Positions 36,701-47,000 of a DNA stretch of 64,000 nucleotides are shown one piece after another. The notes beneath the pieces are model-generated. The model saw only the letters and a program-made list of their open reading frames with translations. It was not told where the DNA came from and made no database searches. A program made the position numbers and the translations under genes. Position 1 is the first letter of the stretch. Each line of letters opens with the position of its first letter. This DNA comes from Dyadobacter sp. CY343 (GTDB taxonomy: Bacteria; Bacteroidota; Bacteroidia; Cytophagales; Spirosomataceae), in the NCBI RefSeq assembly GCF_021390335.1, contig NZ_JAJUXK010000002.1, forward strand, positions 124,001 to 188,000, read 5' to 3'.

Positions 36701-37046
36701 GGTCAGAAGTGTGGTTGATTACCAGCTCGGTAATTACTTTTAAACCACGCTTATGCGCCTCTTTCAAAAATGCCTTAAACTCGGCGATATCCCCGTAAGA
36801 AGGGTTAATAGTGTAATAATCAGCGATATCATAACCATCGTCTCGAAGCGGCGAGGGGTAAAAAGGTAATAGCCAGATCGCCGTCACGCCGAGATCCTGC
36901 AGGTAATCAAGTTGTTCCATCAAACCCTTGAAATCACCTATACCGTCACAGTTTCCGTCTTTAAATGCTTTTATATGTAGCTCGTAAATAATCGCATCCT
37001 TATACCAATGCAAATTCTTTTCAAGTATTCCGTTCTTATATTCCAT
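33711..37046 (-). CDS. treS: Trehalose synthase fused to maltokinase (TreS-Mak)
   Basis: A 1111-residue bifunctional enzyme. Residues about 1-555 are a GH13 trehalose synthase that interconverts trehalose and maltose: nucleophile in [15 protein letters not shown] (about 204), acid in [11 protein letters not shown], and [11 protein letters not shown]. Residues about 575-1111 are a maltokinase that phosphorylates maltose to maltose-1-phosphate with ATP. The kinase loop is [13 protein letters not shown] near residue 962, followed by [21 protein letters not shown]. The fusion channels trehalose to maltose-1-phosphate, the donor used by GlgE. That gene lies 6 bp upstream in the same operon. TreS-Mak fusions are known in other GlgE-pathway bacteria. 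Confidence 0.95.
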   Translation of the reverse strand: MEYKNGILEKNLHWYKDAIIYELHIKAFKDGNCDGIGDFKGLMEQLDYLQDLGVTAIWLLPFYPSPLRDDGYDIADYYTINPSYGDIAEFKAFLKEAHKRGLKVITELVINHTSDQHPWFQRARKAPKGSAHRNYYVWTDDPKQFKDARIIFQDYEKSNWTWDSVAEQYYWHRFFHHQPDLNFDNLQVQEEIFKIINFWCKMGVDGFRLDAVPYLFERDGTNCENLPETHAFLKKLRKHVDQRYPGTLLLAEANMWPEDSAAYFGDGDECQMNYHFPIMPRMFMSLQMEDRYPITDIFDQTPAIPDNCQWGIFLRNHDELTLEMVTDEERDYMYKAYVKDPKARINLGIRHRLAPLMENNRKKIELLNSLLFTFPGTPIIYYGDEIGMGDNFYLGDRDGVRTPMQWSPDRNAGFSQANPQQLYLPLILDPQYHYESINVELQSRNSSSLLWWMKRAINTRKKYAAFSRGDIHFLNSENSKVLAFTRTFQDETMLVIANLSRFPQPVELDLDQYKGYQPVEIYSKNKFPSVKDNTPYFFTLEAYACQCFALEKTHPEIDENQELPLLQLDKWKDLLDPRAIEQLENKLLPAYLMKMRWFGGKGKGLDSIKVISHATIPLGSNPPAYIFLLEASYQNDVNEIYQLPLAYGKEPFSNRVREDCPQAVISRIKIKGEEEGVLFDGIYGFELQQALIFNMGSGEKLPAKNSEIHFTGNSDLETHIKTTEKIKPKVLSGEQSNTSINYDGKYFFKLYRKVDRAINPDMEITHFLTHKAHFKNIPAFVGAVEWKYKNDSMVLGMMQEMVNNSTDAWANMLDRLDSFNEKILLGGEIELPELKGTLTEPIGYEDIPETFRDLLDVSVAEQVSLLGIRTGEMHLALASEKESDDFKPEDFSLHYQRSVYSSLQSLVRVAFQSLNRNMKKLTPEVKHEAEEVLQMKEEILTELKKVYSRKIDTSKIRIHGDYHLGQVLFTGKDFVILDFEGEPARSYSERRLKRSALRDVAGMLRSFHYAAYGSLYLDNQVRTEDIAKLLPYVEQWYHYMSGIFMKAYLETVKENPIVPQKKEDLDVLMQTFLLQKAIYELNYEVNNRPSWVMVPLRGIKSIIKKNEAVNA

Positions 37047-37052
37047 GGTATC

Positions 37053-39011
37053 TCAATTGAGTGTTTCTATTTTGAAAATATGCGCCGGCATTTCGTAAGG
37101 ATTCAATTGAACAAAATTGTATTCTCCCTGCCAGTAGTATTTTTCACCACTAAGCACATCATTAACCGCATAAGGCTGGTCGTAACGAATACCCAAAAGG
37201 TGCAGCGGAACCTTGATATGCGCGCCCTGGGTATTGAAATAATCGAGATTGACGACGATCAGCAGTGCATTGTTTTGTGCGGGATCAGACTTTAAATAGC
37301 ACATTACCATATCATTGTCAGTTTCTGCAATTTCTATATTCCAGGTCGTTTGCAGCGCAGTATTCTGCTTTCTTATGGTATTTATCCGGGTTATGATCTC
37401 CCGGGTGCGACTGTATCTATCCCAATCCCATTGTTTGATCTCATACTTTTCATTATCCGTGTACTCTTCTTTTCCGGGATGCGGCGTGTTGACTCCATAT
37501 TCGTAAACCGGTCCGTATAGCCCATAGTTGGAAGAAAGTGTAGCTGCCAGGATAAGCCTAGTGATATGCGCATTTTCGCCACCCTCAACAAGGTGATGGG
37601 GGAGAATGTCTGGGGTATTAGGCCAGAAGTTGGGACGGAAATAGTACTGCTGATCTGTCTTGGTCAGCTCGTTCATGTATTGTTCCAGCTCCCATTTACT
37701 ATTACGCCACGTAAAGTAAGTATAGGATTGGTTGAAGCCGATCTTGCCAAGGCGCTCCATAACCCTTGGCCGGGTAAATGCCTCGGCCAGAAACAGCACC
37801 TGCGGGTGTGATTTGCGAACTTCGCCGATCAGCCACTGCCAGAAACCGAAAGCCTTAGTATGCGGGTTATCAATCCGGAACACATTCACGCCTTTTTCGA
37901 TCCAGAAGTCGATCACACTTTTCAACTCCTGCCACATATTCTCCCAATCCTGGGTTTCAAAGTCAAACGGCAGAATATCTTCGTAACGTTTCGGCGGATT
38001 CTCCGCATATTGTACCGTGCCGTCGGGCCGCCATTTAAACCACTGGGGATGTTCTTTCACATAAGGATGATCGGGCGCACATTGATAGGCAATGTCCATT
38101 GCAACTTCAATATCCAGCTTTTTCGCATTCTCAACCAGCTCGACAAAGTCCTCGATTGTACCCAGTTCCGGGTGTACCGCTTTGTGTCCGCCCAGCCTGT
38201 TTCCGATGGCCCAGGGTGAACCGGGATCGGTGTCAGATGGAGTAAGTGAGTTATTCTTTCCCTTCCTTTTCATTTCTCCGATTGGATGAATAGGAGGGAA
38301 GTACAGGATATCAAAACCCATTTTGGCAACCTTTGGAAGCAGGTTGATCACGTCCCTGAAAGTACCGTGCTGACCTGGCTGGCTGGAAGCCGATCGTGGG
38401 AACAGCTCGTACCAACTGCTGAATGCCGCCTTTTTCCGCTCTATTTCAAGCTCAAAAGTATGGTCAAAAACGGTAGTGCGGTCGGTGTAGCGGATTGTAG
38501 AAACTGTGCGGGCAACGTCATCACTAATCGCCAGATCAACAGCCCACTGCGGGTCAGTAGCTGTGCTGAGAGAATCGGCCCAGCCTGCAAGTAAAGATGC
38601 GTTTTCACCGCTTGTCAAACCGGCAGCTTCCTGCAAAATCTCAGCCCCTATTTTAAGTTCGACTGCAATATCCTGGCCGGCCTCGAATTTCTTTACCAAA
38701 CCCTTTTTCCAGGTAGTAAAATGGTCGACCCAGCCTGTAAACCGGTATTCGTATAGCCCAATCTTGTCCGGGGTCCAGCGAGCTTCCCAGCGGTCGTTTA
38801 TAATAAACTGCATGGGGATTTGCTCCCAAAACTGGTCAGATTCATATTTGTAGATTACGCTTGCGGCCACTGAATCATGGCCATCTCCGAAGATATCAGC
38901 CGAAAAAACAATACTTTCTCCAATAGCTCTTCTCGCCGGAAGCCTGCCTTCTTCAACTTGGGGACCAACATTGGTGATTATCACCCGTTTCCTTCCGTCC
39001 TTGTTGTTCAT
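37053..39011 (-). CDS. glgE: Alpha-1,4-glucan:maltose-1-phosphate maltosyltransferase
   Basis: A GH13_3 enzyme of 652 residues that transfers maltose from maltose-1-phosphate to the non-reducing end of alpha-1,4-glucan. An N-terminal domain (about residues 1-130) starts with KRVIITNVGPQVEEGRLPARR, characteristic of GlgE. In the barrel, the nucleophile is in VFRIDNPHTKAFGFWQWLI (about 377) and the acid in VLFLAEAFTRP (about 406). The IYFPPIHPIGEMKRKGKNNS segment is the phosphate-site region of the family. It is the first gene of the operon, with a good -7 box about 36 bases upstream of the start codon. Confidence 0.95.
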   Translation of the reverse strand: MNNKDGRKRVIITNVGPQVEEGRLPARRAIGESIVFSADIFGDGHDSVAASVIYKYESDQFWEQIPMQFIINDRWEARWTPDKIGLYEYRFTGWVDHFTTWKKGLVKKFEAGQDIAVELKIGAEILQEAAGLTSGENASLLAGWADSLSTATDPQWAVDLAISDDVARTVSTIRYTDRTTVFDHTFELEIERKKAAFSSWYELFPRSASSQPGQHGTFRDVINLLPKVAKMGFDILYFPPIHPIGEMKRKGKNNSLTPSDTDPGSPWAIGNRLGGHKAVHPELGTIEDFVELVENAKKLDIEVAMDIAYQCAPDHPYVKEHPQWFKWRPDGTVQYAENPPKRYEDILPFDFETQDWENMWQELKSVIDFWIEKGVNVFRIDNPHTKAFGFWQWLIGEVRKSHPQVLFLAEAFTRPRVMERLGKIGFNQSYTYFTWRNSKWELEQYMNELTKTDQQYYFRPNFWPNTPDILPHHLVEGGENAHITRLILAATLSSNYGLYGPVYEYGVNTPHPGKEEYTDNEKYEIKQWDWDRYSRTREIITRINTIRKQNTALQTTWNIEIAETDNDMVMCYLKSDPAQNNALLIVVNLDYFNTQGAHIKVPLHLLGIRYDQPYAVNDVLSGEKYYWQGEYNFVQLNPYEMPAHIFKIETLN

Positions 39012-39046
39012 CGATCAGATTTTTAGTTTTCCACTTGGTTGAATGG

Positions 39047-39054
39047 CAAAACTA
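39047..39054 (-). promoter_or_regulatory. Candidate -7 box (TAGTTTTG) for the glgE operon
   Basis: On the minus strand TAGTTTTG matches the Bacteroidota -7 consensus TAnnTTTG exactly. A TTTG lies 24 bases further upstream, a little beyond the usual 19-23. A start site here would give a leader of roughly 30 bases. Confidence 0.45.
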
Positions 39055-39172
39055 GCAATCAAAATCATGCCTGCAGAACAAATTTTCTGCGGATGCAATC
39101 GACCTGTGCGTTTCTTACGTTCAGTTTTTTAATAAGTATTGAAAGGAATTGAAATTCAGGCAGAAGTAGCGT

Positions 39173-42100
39173 TTACCGGTTTTCGTTTTCAGTAGAAATG
39201 GTATTTCTGAGATGATAAACCCTTTCGAGCGCAGTTTTTATTTCCTCATAACGCAGCGGCTTGGCGAGATAATCATCCATACCTGCACCGATGCATATTT
39301 CCCTGTCTTCCTGCATCGCATTGGCTGTCATCGCGATAATAAGCGGCTGGCGCCCGGAGAGTTGGCGGATGCGGCCGGTAGCTTCCAAACCGTCCATTTC
39401 GGGCATTTGAACATCCATGAAAACAACGTCATACTCCGATTTTGAAGCTTCCGCAAGCGCCTCCTTGCCGTTTCGGGCTACTCTGGGGGCGTAACCCATT
39501 TTTGAAAGTACTTTCACAAACAGCTTTTCATTGATCACATTATCCTCTGCGATCAGGATTTCAAGAGGAAACTGTTCGGCAAATGCGGCTGACAAGAGAT
39601 TTTTCTCAGCGGCAACCTTTCTATCAGGCATAACCTGTTGCCGCGAAAGTTCCTTCTTAACAACCTCGCCGAGTTTTTGGTTTTTCACCGGTTTGGTCAG
39701 GATCGAGCAGAATATGCCCGGATAATTCTTACGTGTTTCGTCTCCCACGGAAGTAAGCAGCACGACGGGAATTTCACCAAACTGTTCTTTAATAATTGTT
39801 GCCAGCTGCACGCCGGTCATTTCCGGCATATTCTGGTCCGTGATCACCAGCTCGATCTTGTGATCCGCTTTGAGGATATTCAGCGCTTCTGCCCCGGAAG
39901 ACGCCAGGATCGGAGATAGCTTCCAGTATTTGAGTTGTGATTCAATAATGCGCAGGTTGGTTTTGTTATCGTCAACAATAAGAACCTGTTTACCGTCGAT
40001 TTCTGCACCGGTTGTTGCCGTATTCGCCTCGGGTAGAGCGGTACCGGCTTCTGTTTTAATAGTAAAGTAAAAGCTGGTGCCTTTGCCCGGTTCACTTTCC
40101 GCATGAATACTCCCGCCCATTAGTTGCACCAGCCGCTGACTGATCACCAGCCCCAGCCCCGTTCCGCCGTATTTCCGGCTGTGCGAAGAATCCACCTGCG
40201 AGAATGCCCTGAAAAGCAGGTCGAGCTTGTCGGCCGCAATACCAATCCCGGTATCCTGAACCTGAAATGTCAGTTCAATATCGTTTCCGCTATTTAATTT
40301 TCTCTGACTTACCTGCACCAAAATCTCGCCTTCGTGGGTAAACTTGATCGCGTTGCTCACCAGATTGATCAATATCTGCCGCAGCCGCAGATTGTCCCCG
40401 ATGATCTGAGGCGGCACATCCGGGTCGATCTGATACACGAGGTCAAGTCCCAGATCGGCCGCTTTTCTTGCAAAAATATCCAACACTTCCTCAATACATT
40501 CAAGCAGATTGAAGTTCTTACTTTCCAGCTCCATATTCCCGGACTCGATCTTCGAGAAGTCCAGCACGTCGTTGATCACAGTCAATAACCCGTCGCCGCA
40601 GCCGATGATCGTCTCAGTATATTCCGCCTGCTCCTCGCTCATTTCGGTTTGTGAAAGCAGAAGTGCCATTCCCAGGATCCCGTTCATTGGTGTCCTGATT
40701 TCGTGGCTCATTGTCGCCAGGAACACGCTTTTTGCCTGATTGGCCTTTTCTGCCTCTTCGCGGGCCTGGTGTTCAAGAATGTGTTTTTGATGTAAACTTT
40801 CATTCAGCACGCGCAGGTCGGCCGCCTGTTTTTCAAGCGCCTGTTTCTGCCGCACTACTTCTTTCGTCCGCTGGAAGACCTTCCGCTGCAAAACCTGTTT
40901 TTGATTTTGAATAACTCGGACTCTCCCGCGGTATAGCAGATACACAGCCGCCGCGACCAGCAATACCATTAATGCCCTGAACCACCACGTTTGCCAGAAA
41001 GGCGGGACGATCCGCAGCAGTACCGATGTGCCCGTTTCATTCCAGATCCCGTCGTTATTGGCCGCCTTCACGCGAAAGCGATATTTTCCCGGATCGAGGT
41101 TGGTATAAGTGGCTTTTCTGTTCGTGCCGGAATAGATCCAGTCTTTGTCAAATCCTTCCAGCTTGTAAGCGTATTTATTCTTTCTCGTCAGCGTGTAATT
41201 CAGTGCGGAGAATTCGAATGAAAGCATCAGGTCTTCGTAGGAAACCGTAATCTCGCGCGTCTGCGTAATATGTTTTTGAAGTGGAGACTCGCCGCCAACC
41301 CGAACCGATTCATTGAAGATTTGAAAATCTGTAATAAAAACGGGGGGTATAAATGTATTGTAGCGAATGCTGTCCGGGTGAAAAATGTTGAGCCCGTTTT
41401 GTCCCCCAAAATACATCCTGCCGTTCTGATCTTCGTAAGCGGCCATTCTATTAAATGAAGTACCCTGCAAACCGTCGCTGATATCGAAGTTGCGGAAAGA
41501 TTTCGAAGCCGGGTCGAATCTCGACAAGCCGTTATTGGTACTGATCCAGAGCAGCCCGTGTGAATCTTCGAGAATTCCCCAGATCAGATCATTCGGCAGT
41601 CCGTCCTTTTGCCGGTAGCAGGTGAAAGTCTGGTTTTTTTTGTCAAAAAGATTGATACCTCCATTCGTACCCAGCCACAAGTTGCCTTTGCTATCTTCAA
41701 ATATACAGTTCACCAGATTGTTGCTGACCGATCTGCTATTGGAAGGATCATGCGCGAAACGGATAAATGCATTTGCTTTTTCGTCAAAAAGATTCAATCC
41801 TCCGCCTTCGGTACCGATCCAAAGCTTGCCGCTGCGATCAATATATAAAGCCAGCACACTGCTGCTGCTGATGCTCCTGGGATTTGCCGGGTCGTTGAGG
41901 TAACTGATATACGAATGCGTATTCTTATCATACCGGAGCAAGCCCTGGGAGCTGGCTATCCAAATATATCCTTTCCGGTCGTCGACGAGCGAATGAATGT
42001 TGACGGGGATGATCCTCGCTATCTCCGGATCGCGGTTCAGGTTGAGGAACCGGTTGCCAGGCCGGTCGAAAATACTCAGGCCGCCTTTGTAATTGCCGAC

Positions 42101-43399
42101 CCAGATCTTCCGGTCGGCATCCTCATACAATGCTGTTATAAAATTGCTCGCAACAGAAAATGGCTGGCCTGGCTGGTGTGCGTAGTATTCAAAGCTGCCC
42201 GTTTTCGGATCCATGACATTAATGCCGCCCCCGTCTGTGCCCAGCCAGATTTTGCCCGTGTAATCCTGCATTACACTCAGCACATTGTCATTGGTCAATC
42301 CCTTCGACGCGACCGTACTGCTGCGGAAGCGGTTGAACTTGAGAGGCTCGTAATCCATGATATTCAATCCGCCGGCAAAAGTGCCCACCCACATGGTACC
42401 CACAGGATCACAGAAAATCGAATAGATGGAACCATTGTTAAGCCCGTTCGGATCCAGCTTGTTAAACTCGTGTCTGATAAAGCGCCCGTCTTTTTCGAGA
42501 ATATTGATCCCCCCGTTCCGCGTCCCGATCCACAACCTTCCGCTTTTATCCTCCGCAAATGACAATATATCGTCGTGGGAAATGCTGGCTGGATCGGAGG
42601 GTTTGTTACGGAAAGATCTGAATGTACCGTTTGCGCGGTTCATCAGGTTTACACCGCCGCCTTCAGTAGCGACCCACAAGTTCTTCTGCCGATCCTCATA
42701 AATGCTGTTAAGCTCGTTTTTGCTAAGTGAGGCAGGATTTGCAGGATCGTAAATAAAACGGGTGAACGTATCGGTTGAGGGATTGAACCTGTTAATCCCG
42801 GTAGAGCGTGTAGCGACCCAGATCTCACCTTTGTGATCGATCATGACATCCTTAATAAAGTCGTCACTCAGACTCGCCGCATTGCCGGGATCGTTTCGGT
42901 AGCTTTTGAAAGTTCTTCTTTTATTGTCAAAAAAGTTGAGGCCGCCTCCCGAAGTGCCGATCCAGAAATCACCTGCTGCATTTTGTACGATCGATGTGAT
43001 CTTGTTGCTGCTGATACTTTTACTTTTCCGCGGGTCGTGCTGGTAATTAGTAAAGCGGTCGGTTTCAAAGTTATATAAACTAATGCCACCGTCCTGTGTG
43101 CCTACCCAAAGGCGCCCCTGCCTATCCTCGAACAAGGTGGTCACATAGCTTTGCGCAATGCTTCCGGCATCCTCCGGGTCGTGACGGTATACGGTAAACT
43201 TGTAGCCATCGTACCTGTTGAGTCCGTCCTGCGTACTGAACCACATAAAGCCACGCCGGTCCATCAGGATATCAGTCACATTATTCTGCGAAAGACCCTG
43301 ATTGGTAGTAATATGGCGGAAGGCGCGTTGGATTTTCTGGGCACTTGCGCTATGAAAGAACAATAGTAACGCAAGGCACAATCGGAGATGTAGTTTCAT
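39173..43399 (-). CDS. Hybrid two-component sensor: propeller, Y_Y_Y, HisKA, HATPase, two receivers
   Basis: A 1408-residue membrane sensor. A signal peptide is followed by about 14 propeller repeats ([15 protein letters not shown] and similar) to about residue 690, then a Y_Y_Y domain. One transmembrane helix ([19 protein letters not shown]), a coiled-coil-like stretch and HisKA follow, with the phospho-His in [17 protein letters not shown] at about 899. After HATPase ([14 protein letters not shown]) come two receivers, with phosphoacceptor Asp in LVITDQNMP (about 1185) and VVFMDVQMP (about 1325). There is no DNA-binding domain, so output must pass to another protein. Candidates are the divergent single-domain receiver at 43591 or a separate Hpt protein. 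Its place between the GlgE operon and treY-malQ suggests a link to glucan metabolism (inference). Confidence 0.92.
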   Translation of the reverse strand: MKLHLRLCLALLLFFHSASAQKIQRAFRHITTNQGLSQNNVTDILMDRRGFMWFSTQDGLNRYDGYKFTVYRHDPEDAGSIAQSYVTTLFEDRQGRLWVGTQDGGISLYNFETDRFTNYQHDPRKSKSISSNKITSIVQNAAGDFWIGTSGGGLNFFDNKRRTFKSYRNDPGNAASLSDDFIKDVMIDHKGEIWVATRSTGINRFNPSTDTFTRFIYDPANPASLSKNELNSIYEDRQKNLWVATEGGGVNLMNRANGTFRSFRNKPSDPASISHDDILSFAEDKSGRLWIGTRNGGINILEKDGRFIRHEFNKLDPNGLNNGSIYSIFCDPVGTMWVGTFAGGLNIMDYEPLKFNRFRSSTVASKGLTNDNVLSVMQDYTGKIWLGTDGGGINVMDPKTGSFEYYAHQPGQPFSVASNFITALYEDADRKIWVGNYKGGLSIFDRPGNRFLNLNRDPEIARIIPVNIHSLVDDRKGYIWIASSQGLLRYDKNTHSYISYLNDPANPRSISSSSVLALYIDRSGKLWIGTEGGGLNLFDEKANAFIRFAHDPSNSRSVSNNLVNCIFEDSKGNLWLGTNGGINLFDKKNQTFTCYRQKDGLPNDLIWGILEDSHGLLWISTNNGLSRFDPASKSFRNFDISDGLQGTSFNRMAAYEDQNGRMYFGGQNGLNIFHPDSIRYNTFIPPVFITDFQIFNESVRVGGESPLQKHITQTREITVSYEDLMLSFEFSALNYTLTRKNKYAYKLEGFDKDWIYSGTNRKATYTNLDPGKYRFRVKAANNDGIWNETGTSVLLRIVPPFWQTWWFRALMVLLVAAAVYLLYRGRVRVIQNQKQVLQRKVFQRTKEVVRQKQALEKQAADLRVLNESLHQKHILEHQAREEAEKANQAKSVFLATMSHEIRTPMNGILGMALLLSQTEMSEEQAEYTETIIGCGDGLLTVINDVLDFSKIESGNMELESKNFNLLECIEEVLDIFARKAADLGLDLVYQIDPDVPPQIIGDNLRLRQILINLVSNAIKFTHEGEILVQVSQRKLNSGNDIELTFQVQDTGIGIAADKLDLLFRAFSQVDSSHSRKYGGTGLGLVISQRLVQLMGGSIHAESEPGKGTSFYFTIKTEAGTALPEANTATTGAEIDGKQVLIVDDNKTNLRIIESQLKYWKLSPILASSGAEALNILKADHKIELVITDQNMPEMTGVQLATIIKEQFGEIPVVLLTSVGDETRKNYPGIFCSILTKPVKNQKLGEVVKKELSRQQVMPDRKVAAEKNLLSAAFAEQFPLEILIAEDNVINEKLFVKVLSKMGYAPRVARNGKEALAEASKSEYDVVFMDVQMPEMDGLEATGRIRQLSGRQPLIIAMTANAMQEDREICIGAGMDDYLAKPLRYEEIKTALERVYHLRNTISTENENR

Positions 43400-43590
43400 C
43401 GATTAGTCAGCTCCGATGTAAAATTTGACTCAACATTTTTAATAATTTGAGGGATTTAAGAATTAAATATGTTAAGTTTTGGAAACTAATTCGACAAAGA
43501 TATTTTAAATGTATAAAAAAATCTGTCTTTTATTATTAGAATACCTAACATTCGCCCGGCAGTTACGTCATCGTCTCCTGCCTCCACTCA

Positions 43591-43974
43591 ATGGAATTTA
43601 TCATTATAGATGATAGTGTATTCGACCTGTTCACGCAGGAAAAACTGCTCTTACGGAGTGGGCTGGCGAGTCACGTGCTGGCTTTTGCCTCGCCGGTAGA
43701 AGCGATTGAATATCTCAACCGGCAAACGGTTCAGATTCCATTGACCGTCATCCTGCTTGATCTTCAAATGCCCGAAATGAATGGATTTGAATTTGCCGCG
43801 CAATATGGGTTGATCGACGAGGATATCCGCGAGCGTATCCAGCTTTTCATGATCTCCTCCACGGTTGATGCAAATGACTTGGTCCTGGCGGAAAATGATC
43901 CTTTCATCATCCGGCTACTTCCAAAACCTCTGGACATTCCTTTCCTAAAAAAGCTCCTGGCAGAACAGGACTGA
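43591..43974 (+). CDS. Single-domain response regulator (CheY-like)
   Basis: A 127-residue stand-alone receiver with the acidic pair Asp7-Asp8, phosphoacceptor Asp57 in VILLDLQMP, the Ser of MISST and the Lys of LLPKPLD. It has no output domain. It is divergent from the hybrid sensor (191-bp shared spacer) and 56 bp upstream of treY-malQ. It may therefore be co-transcribed with the enzyme and receive phosphate from the sensor through an Hpt protein. That wiring is inference. Confidence 0.9.
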   Translation: MEFIIIDDSVFDLFTQEKLLLRSGLASHVLAFASPVEAIEYLNRQTVQIPLTVILLDLQMPEMNGFEFAAQYGLIDEDIRERIQLFMISSTVDANDLVLAENDPFIIRLLPKPLDIPFLKKLLAEQD

Positions 43975-44030
43975 ATACGCGGCTGGCATAATATTTAGAG
44001 TGCAGGTTTTTAGAAAACCAATAGCCAGAT

Positions 44031-47000
44031 ATGAATTATCCTTCATCTACTTACCGCATTCAATTCAATACAGAATTCTCTTTCACTGATTTTGAGAGAT
44101 TGATACCATACTTCAAAAAGCTTGGTGTGGGGGCCATTTATGCATCACCTATACTGGAATCTACACCGGGAAGTATGCACGGTTACGATGGCGTAAACCC
44201 GGGAGCGATAGACCCTGAACTAGGCTCGCTCGAAGACCTGCGTGATATCAGCGGACAGCTTAAAGAAGCTGGTATTAGCTGGTTACAGGATATTGTACCC
44301 AACCACATGGCATTCCACTCCGAAAATCCGTGGCTGATGGACGTACTCGAAAAGGGTATACAATCGCAATATGCCTCGTTTTTTGACATTGCCTGGAACA
44401 ACAGAATGTTCCACGGCAAGATCATGGTGCCGTTTTTGACAAAAGACCTCAGCGAAGTCATTGAAGGCGGGCAGTTGCGACTCGACTATGCCGGCGACAA
44501 GCTGGTGATGGATTACGAGGGCTCTGTGTTCCCGCTAAATCTTCGGGCTTACGTCGCCATTCTTTCGTATGCAAGTGAGGATCAGCCGCAATCGGTGCAG
44601 CAACTGGTTAGCCAGTTGAAGGAAATCAACGAAGTGGAAGAGTCGCGCGCTTTTTCAGAAAGATTTAATGAGTTGAAATTACAACTCGCCTCGCTGGCTA
44701 AAACCGAGCAGATAGGCGGATTTCTCGAAAAGGCGCTGCAATACTATAATGAAGACCCGGCGCGGCTGAGAGAGATTGTCGACCTGCAAACCTATGCGCT
44801 TTGCCACTGGCAAGCTACCGAAGAGAAGATCAACTTCCGACGCTTTTTTACCGTCAACGGTCTGATCTGCCTTAATATGCAAAACGATGATGTTTTCGAT
44901 GCGTACCACGAGCTGGTGAAGCAACTAGTGAGCGAAGGAATATTCCAGGGATTGCGCATTGATCATATCGACGGCCTTTTTGACCCAAACTCTTACCTGA
45001 AAAAGCTGCGGACAGCAGTCGGAGACGAGACTTATATTATTGCTGAGAAGATCCTGGAGAAAGAGGAAGACATGCCGACCGAGTGGCCTATCCAGGGAGC
45101 AACCGGTTACGAATTTCTGGCAATGGTCAATAATATTTTCACCAATAAAAACGCAGAGCCAGCTTTTAATGCTTTTTATCAGGAGCTCACGGGATCGGAT
45201 AAAACGATCCACGATCAGCTGTTAAGCAAAAAATCGGAGATATTATATGGTCACATGGGCGGCGAGCTGGAAAACCTTTACCAGCTATTTGTAGAGCTGC
45301 AACTGGCCGATGCTGAGGATTTGAAGGAAATAGGGAAGGAAGATCTGAAAGCTTTCATCGGCGAACTGCTTGTGCATTGCCCGGTTTACCGGTATTACGG
45401 AAATGAAATGCCGCTTCCGGAGGCAGATCAGACTGCGTTGAAAGCTGTTATCAAAGAAGTGATTACGTTTCATCCTAACCTGGAAGCTGCTGCGAACCTG
45501 TTCGAAAAATGCTTGATCGATACGCCGGAGCAGGAGGATGAAAACTACCAGGCGAGGGCGCTTGAATTTTATCAGCGCTGCATGCAATTCTCGGGGCCGC
45601 TAATGGCCAAAGGCGGAGAAGATACGCTGATGTACACCAATCACCGCTTCATCGGACACAACGAAGTAGGCGATTTTCCGGACCGTTTCGGTGTGCCGGT
45701 TAAGGATTTCCATAAGTACATGCACAACAGGCAGAAGCACTGGCCGCTGGCGCTGAATGCTACTTCGACACACGATACGAAAAGGGGAGAAGATGTACGC
45801 GCGCGGCTCAATGTACTCACCGACCTGGGCGAGATCTGGACTGAGAAAGTGAAGCATTGGCAGCAATTGAATGCGGATATCCGGCAAAATGCGCCGGATG
45901 CGAACGATGAATACCTTATCTATCAGACTATTGCAGGCGCGCATCCAATGCCGGGCGAAGAAGACGACGAATTTTTAAGCCGGTTGAAAGAGTACCTGCA
46001 AAAGGCAATGCGGGAAGGTAAGGTTAAGTCGAACTGGGCTGAGCCGAATGAAGCTTATGAGGGTCAGGTAAAGGATTTTGTATCTAAAATTCTTGAAAAA
46101 GACAGTCCGTTCTATACCGACTTCACGGCATTTCTGAAAGAGATCGCTGACTACGGTATCATTAATTCTTTGTCCCAGCTTGTACTAAAATTCACTTGTC
46201 CGGGTATTCCTGATGTTTACCAGGGCTGCGAGTTGTGGGATTTGAGCATGGTCGACCCGGATAACCGTCGCCCGGTGGATTACGCCAAACGTGCTGATTG
46301 GTTAACCGAAGTGGAAAACATTGGCTCTGATGAATTATCATCAAAATTGTGGAGTGAGCGCTCGAATGCAAAGATCAAACTCTGGCTGACCAGCCATTTA
46401 TTTAAACTCAGAAACGAACACAGCCTGCTGTTTACAAAAGGCGAATATGTTGCGCTTAAAACCCGCGGCGAATACAAGCAACACTTATTGGCTTTTGCCA
46501 GAAAGAGCAAAAAAGATTTCTATGTAGTTGTGGTCCCGCTGAACGTTTCGACGCTTTGCCGCGAGCAGCAGACTACGTTTTTCGACCTGGATTGGAAAGA
46601 TACCACCGTGGTATTGCCGGATAACCTTGCTCCCGAATGGACAAATATCCTGGGAGGCGACCAGCTGGAATTGCAGGGCAAATTGGCTCCTGGTGAGATA
46701 TTCACTTCGCTGCCGGTTGCTATTTTAAGAGGATCCAAACCGGATAATGAACGCAAAGCTGGCGTGCTGCTTCACATCACTTCACTTGCTTCTCCCTACG
46801 GAATAGGCGATCTGGGGCCGGAAGCAACTGCATTTGCCGATTTCCTCAATCGCGGAGACCAGAAGATATGGCAAATACTTCCATTAAATCCGACGGAGGA
46901 ATCGCAATCAAATTCACCTTATAGCGCGGTATCCAGCCGGGCAGGTAACCCGCTGCTGATCAGTCCGGATCTGCTTGCAAATGACGGACTTCTGGATCGG

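Noticed and set aside
33711-37046. Assembly artefact joining treS and a kinase gene
   Set aside because: TreS-maltokinase fusions are known in GlgE-pathway operons and the linker is uninterrupted.
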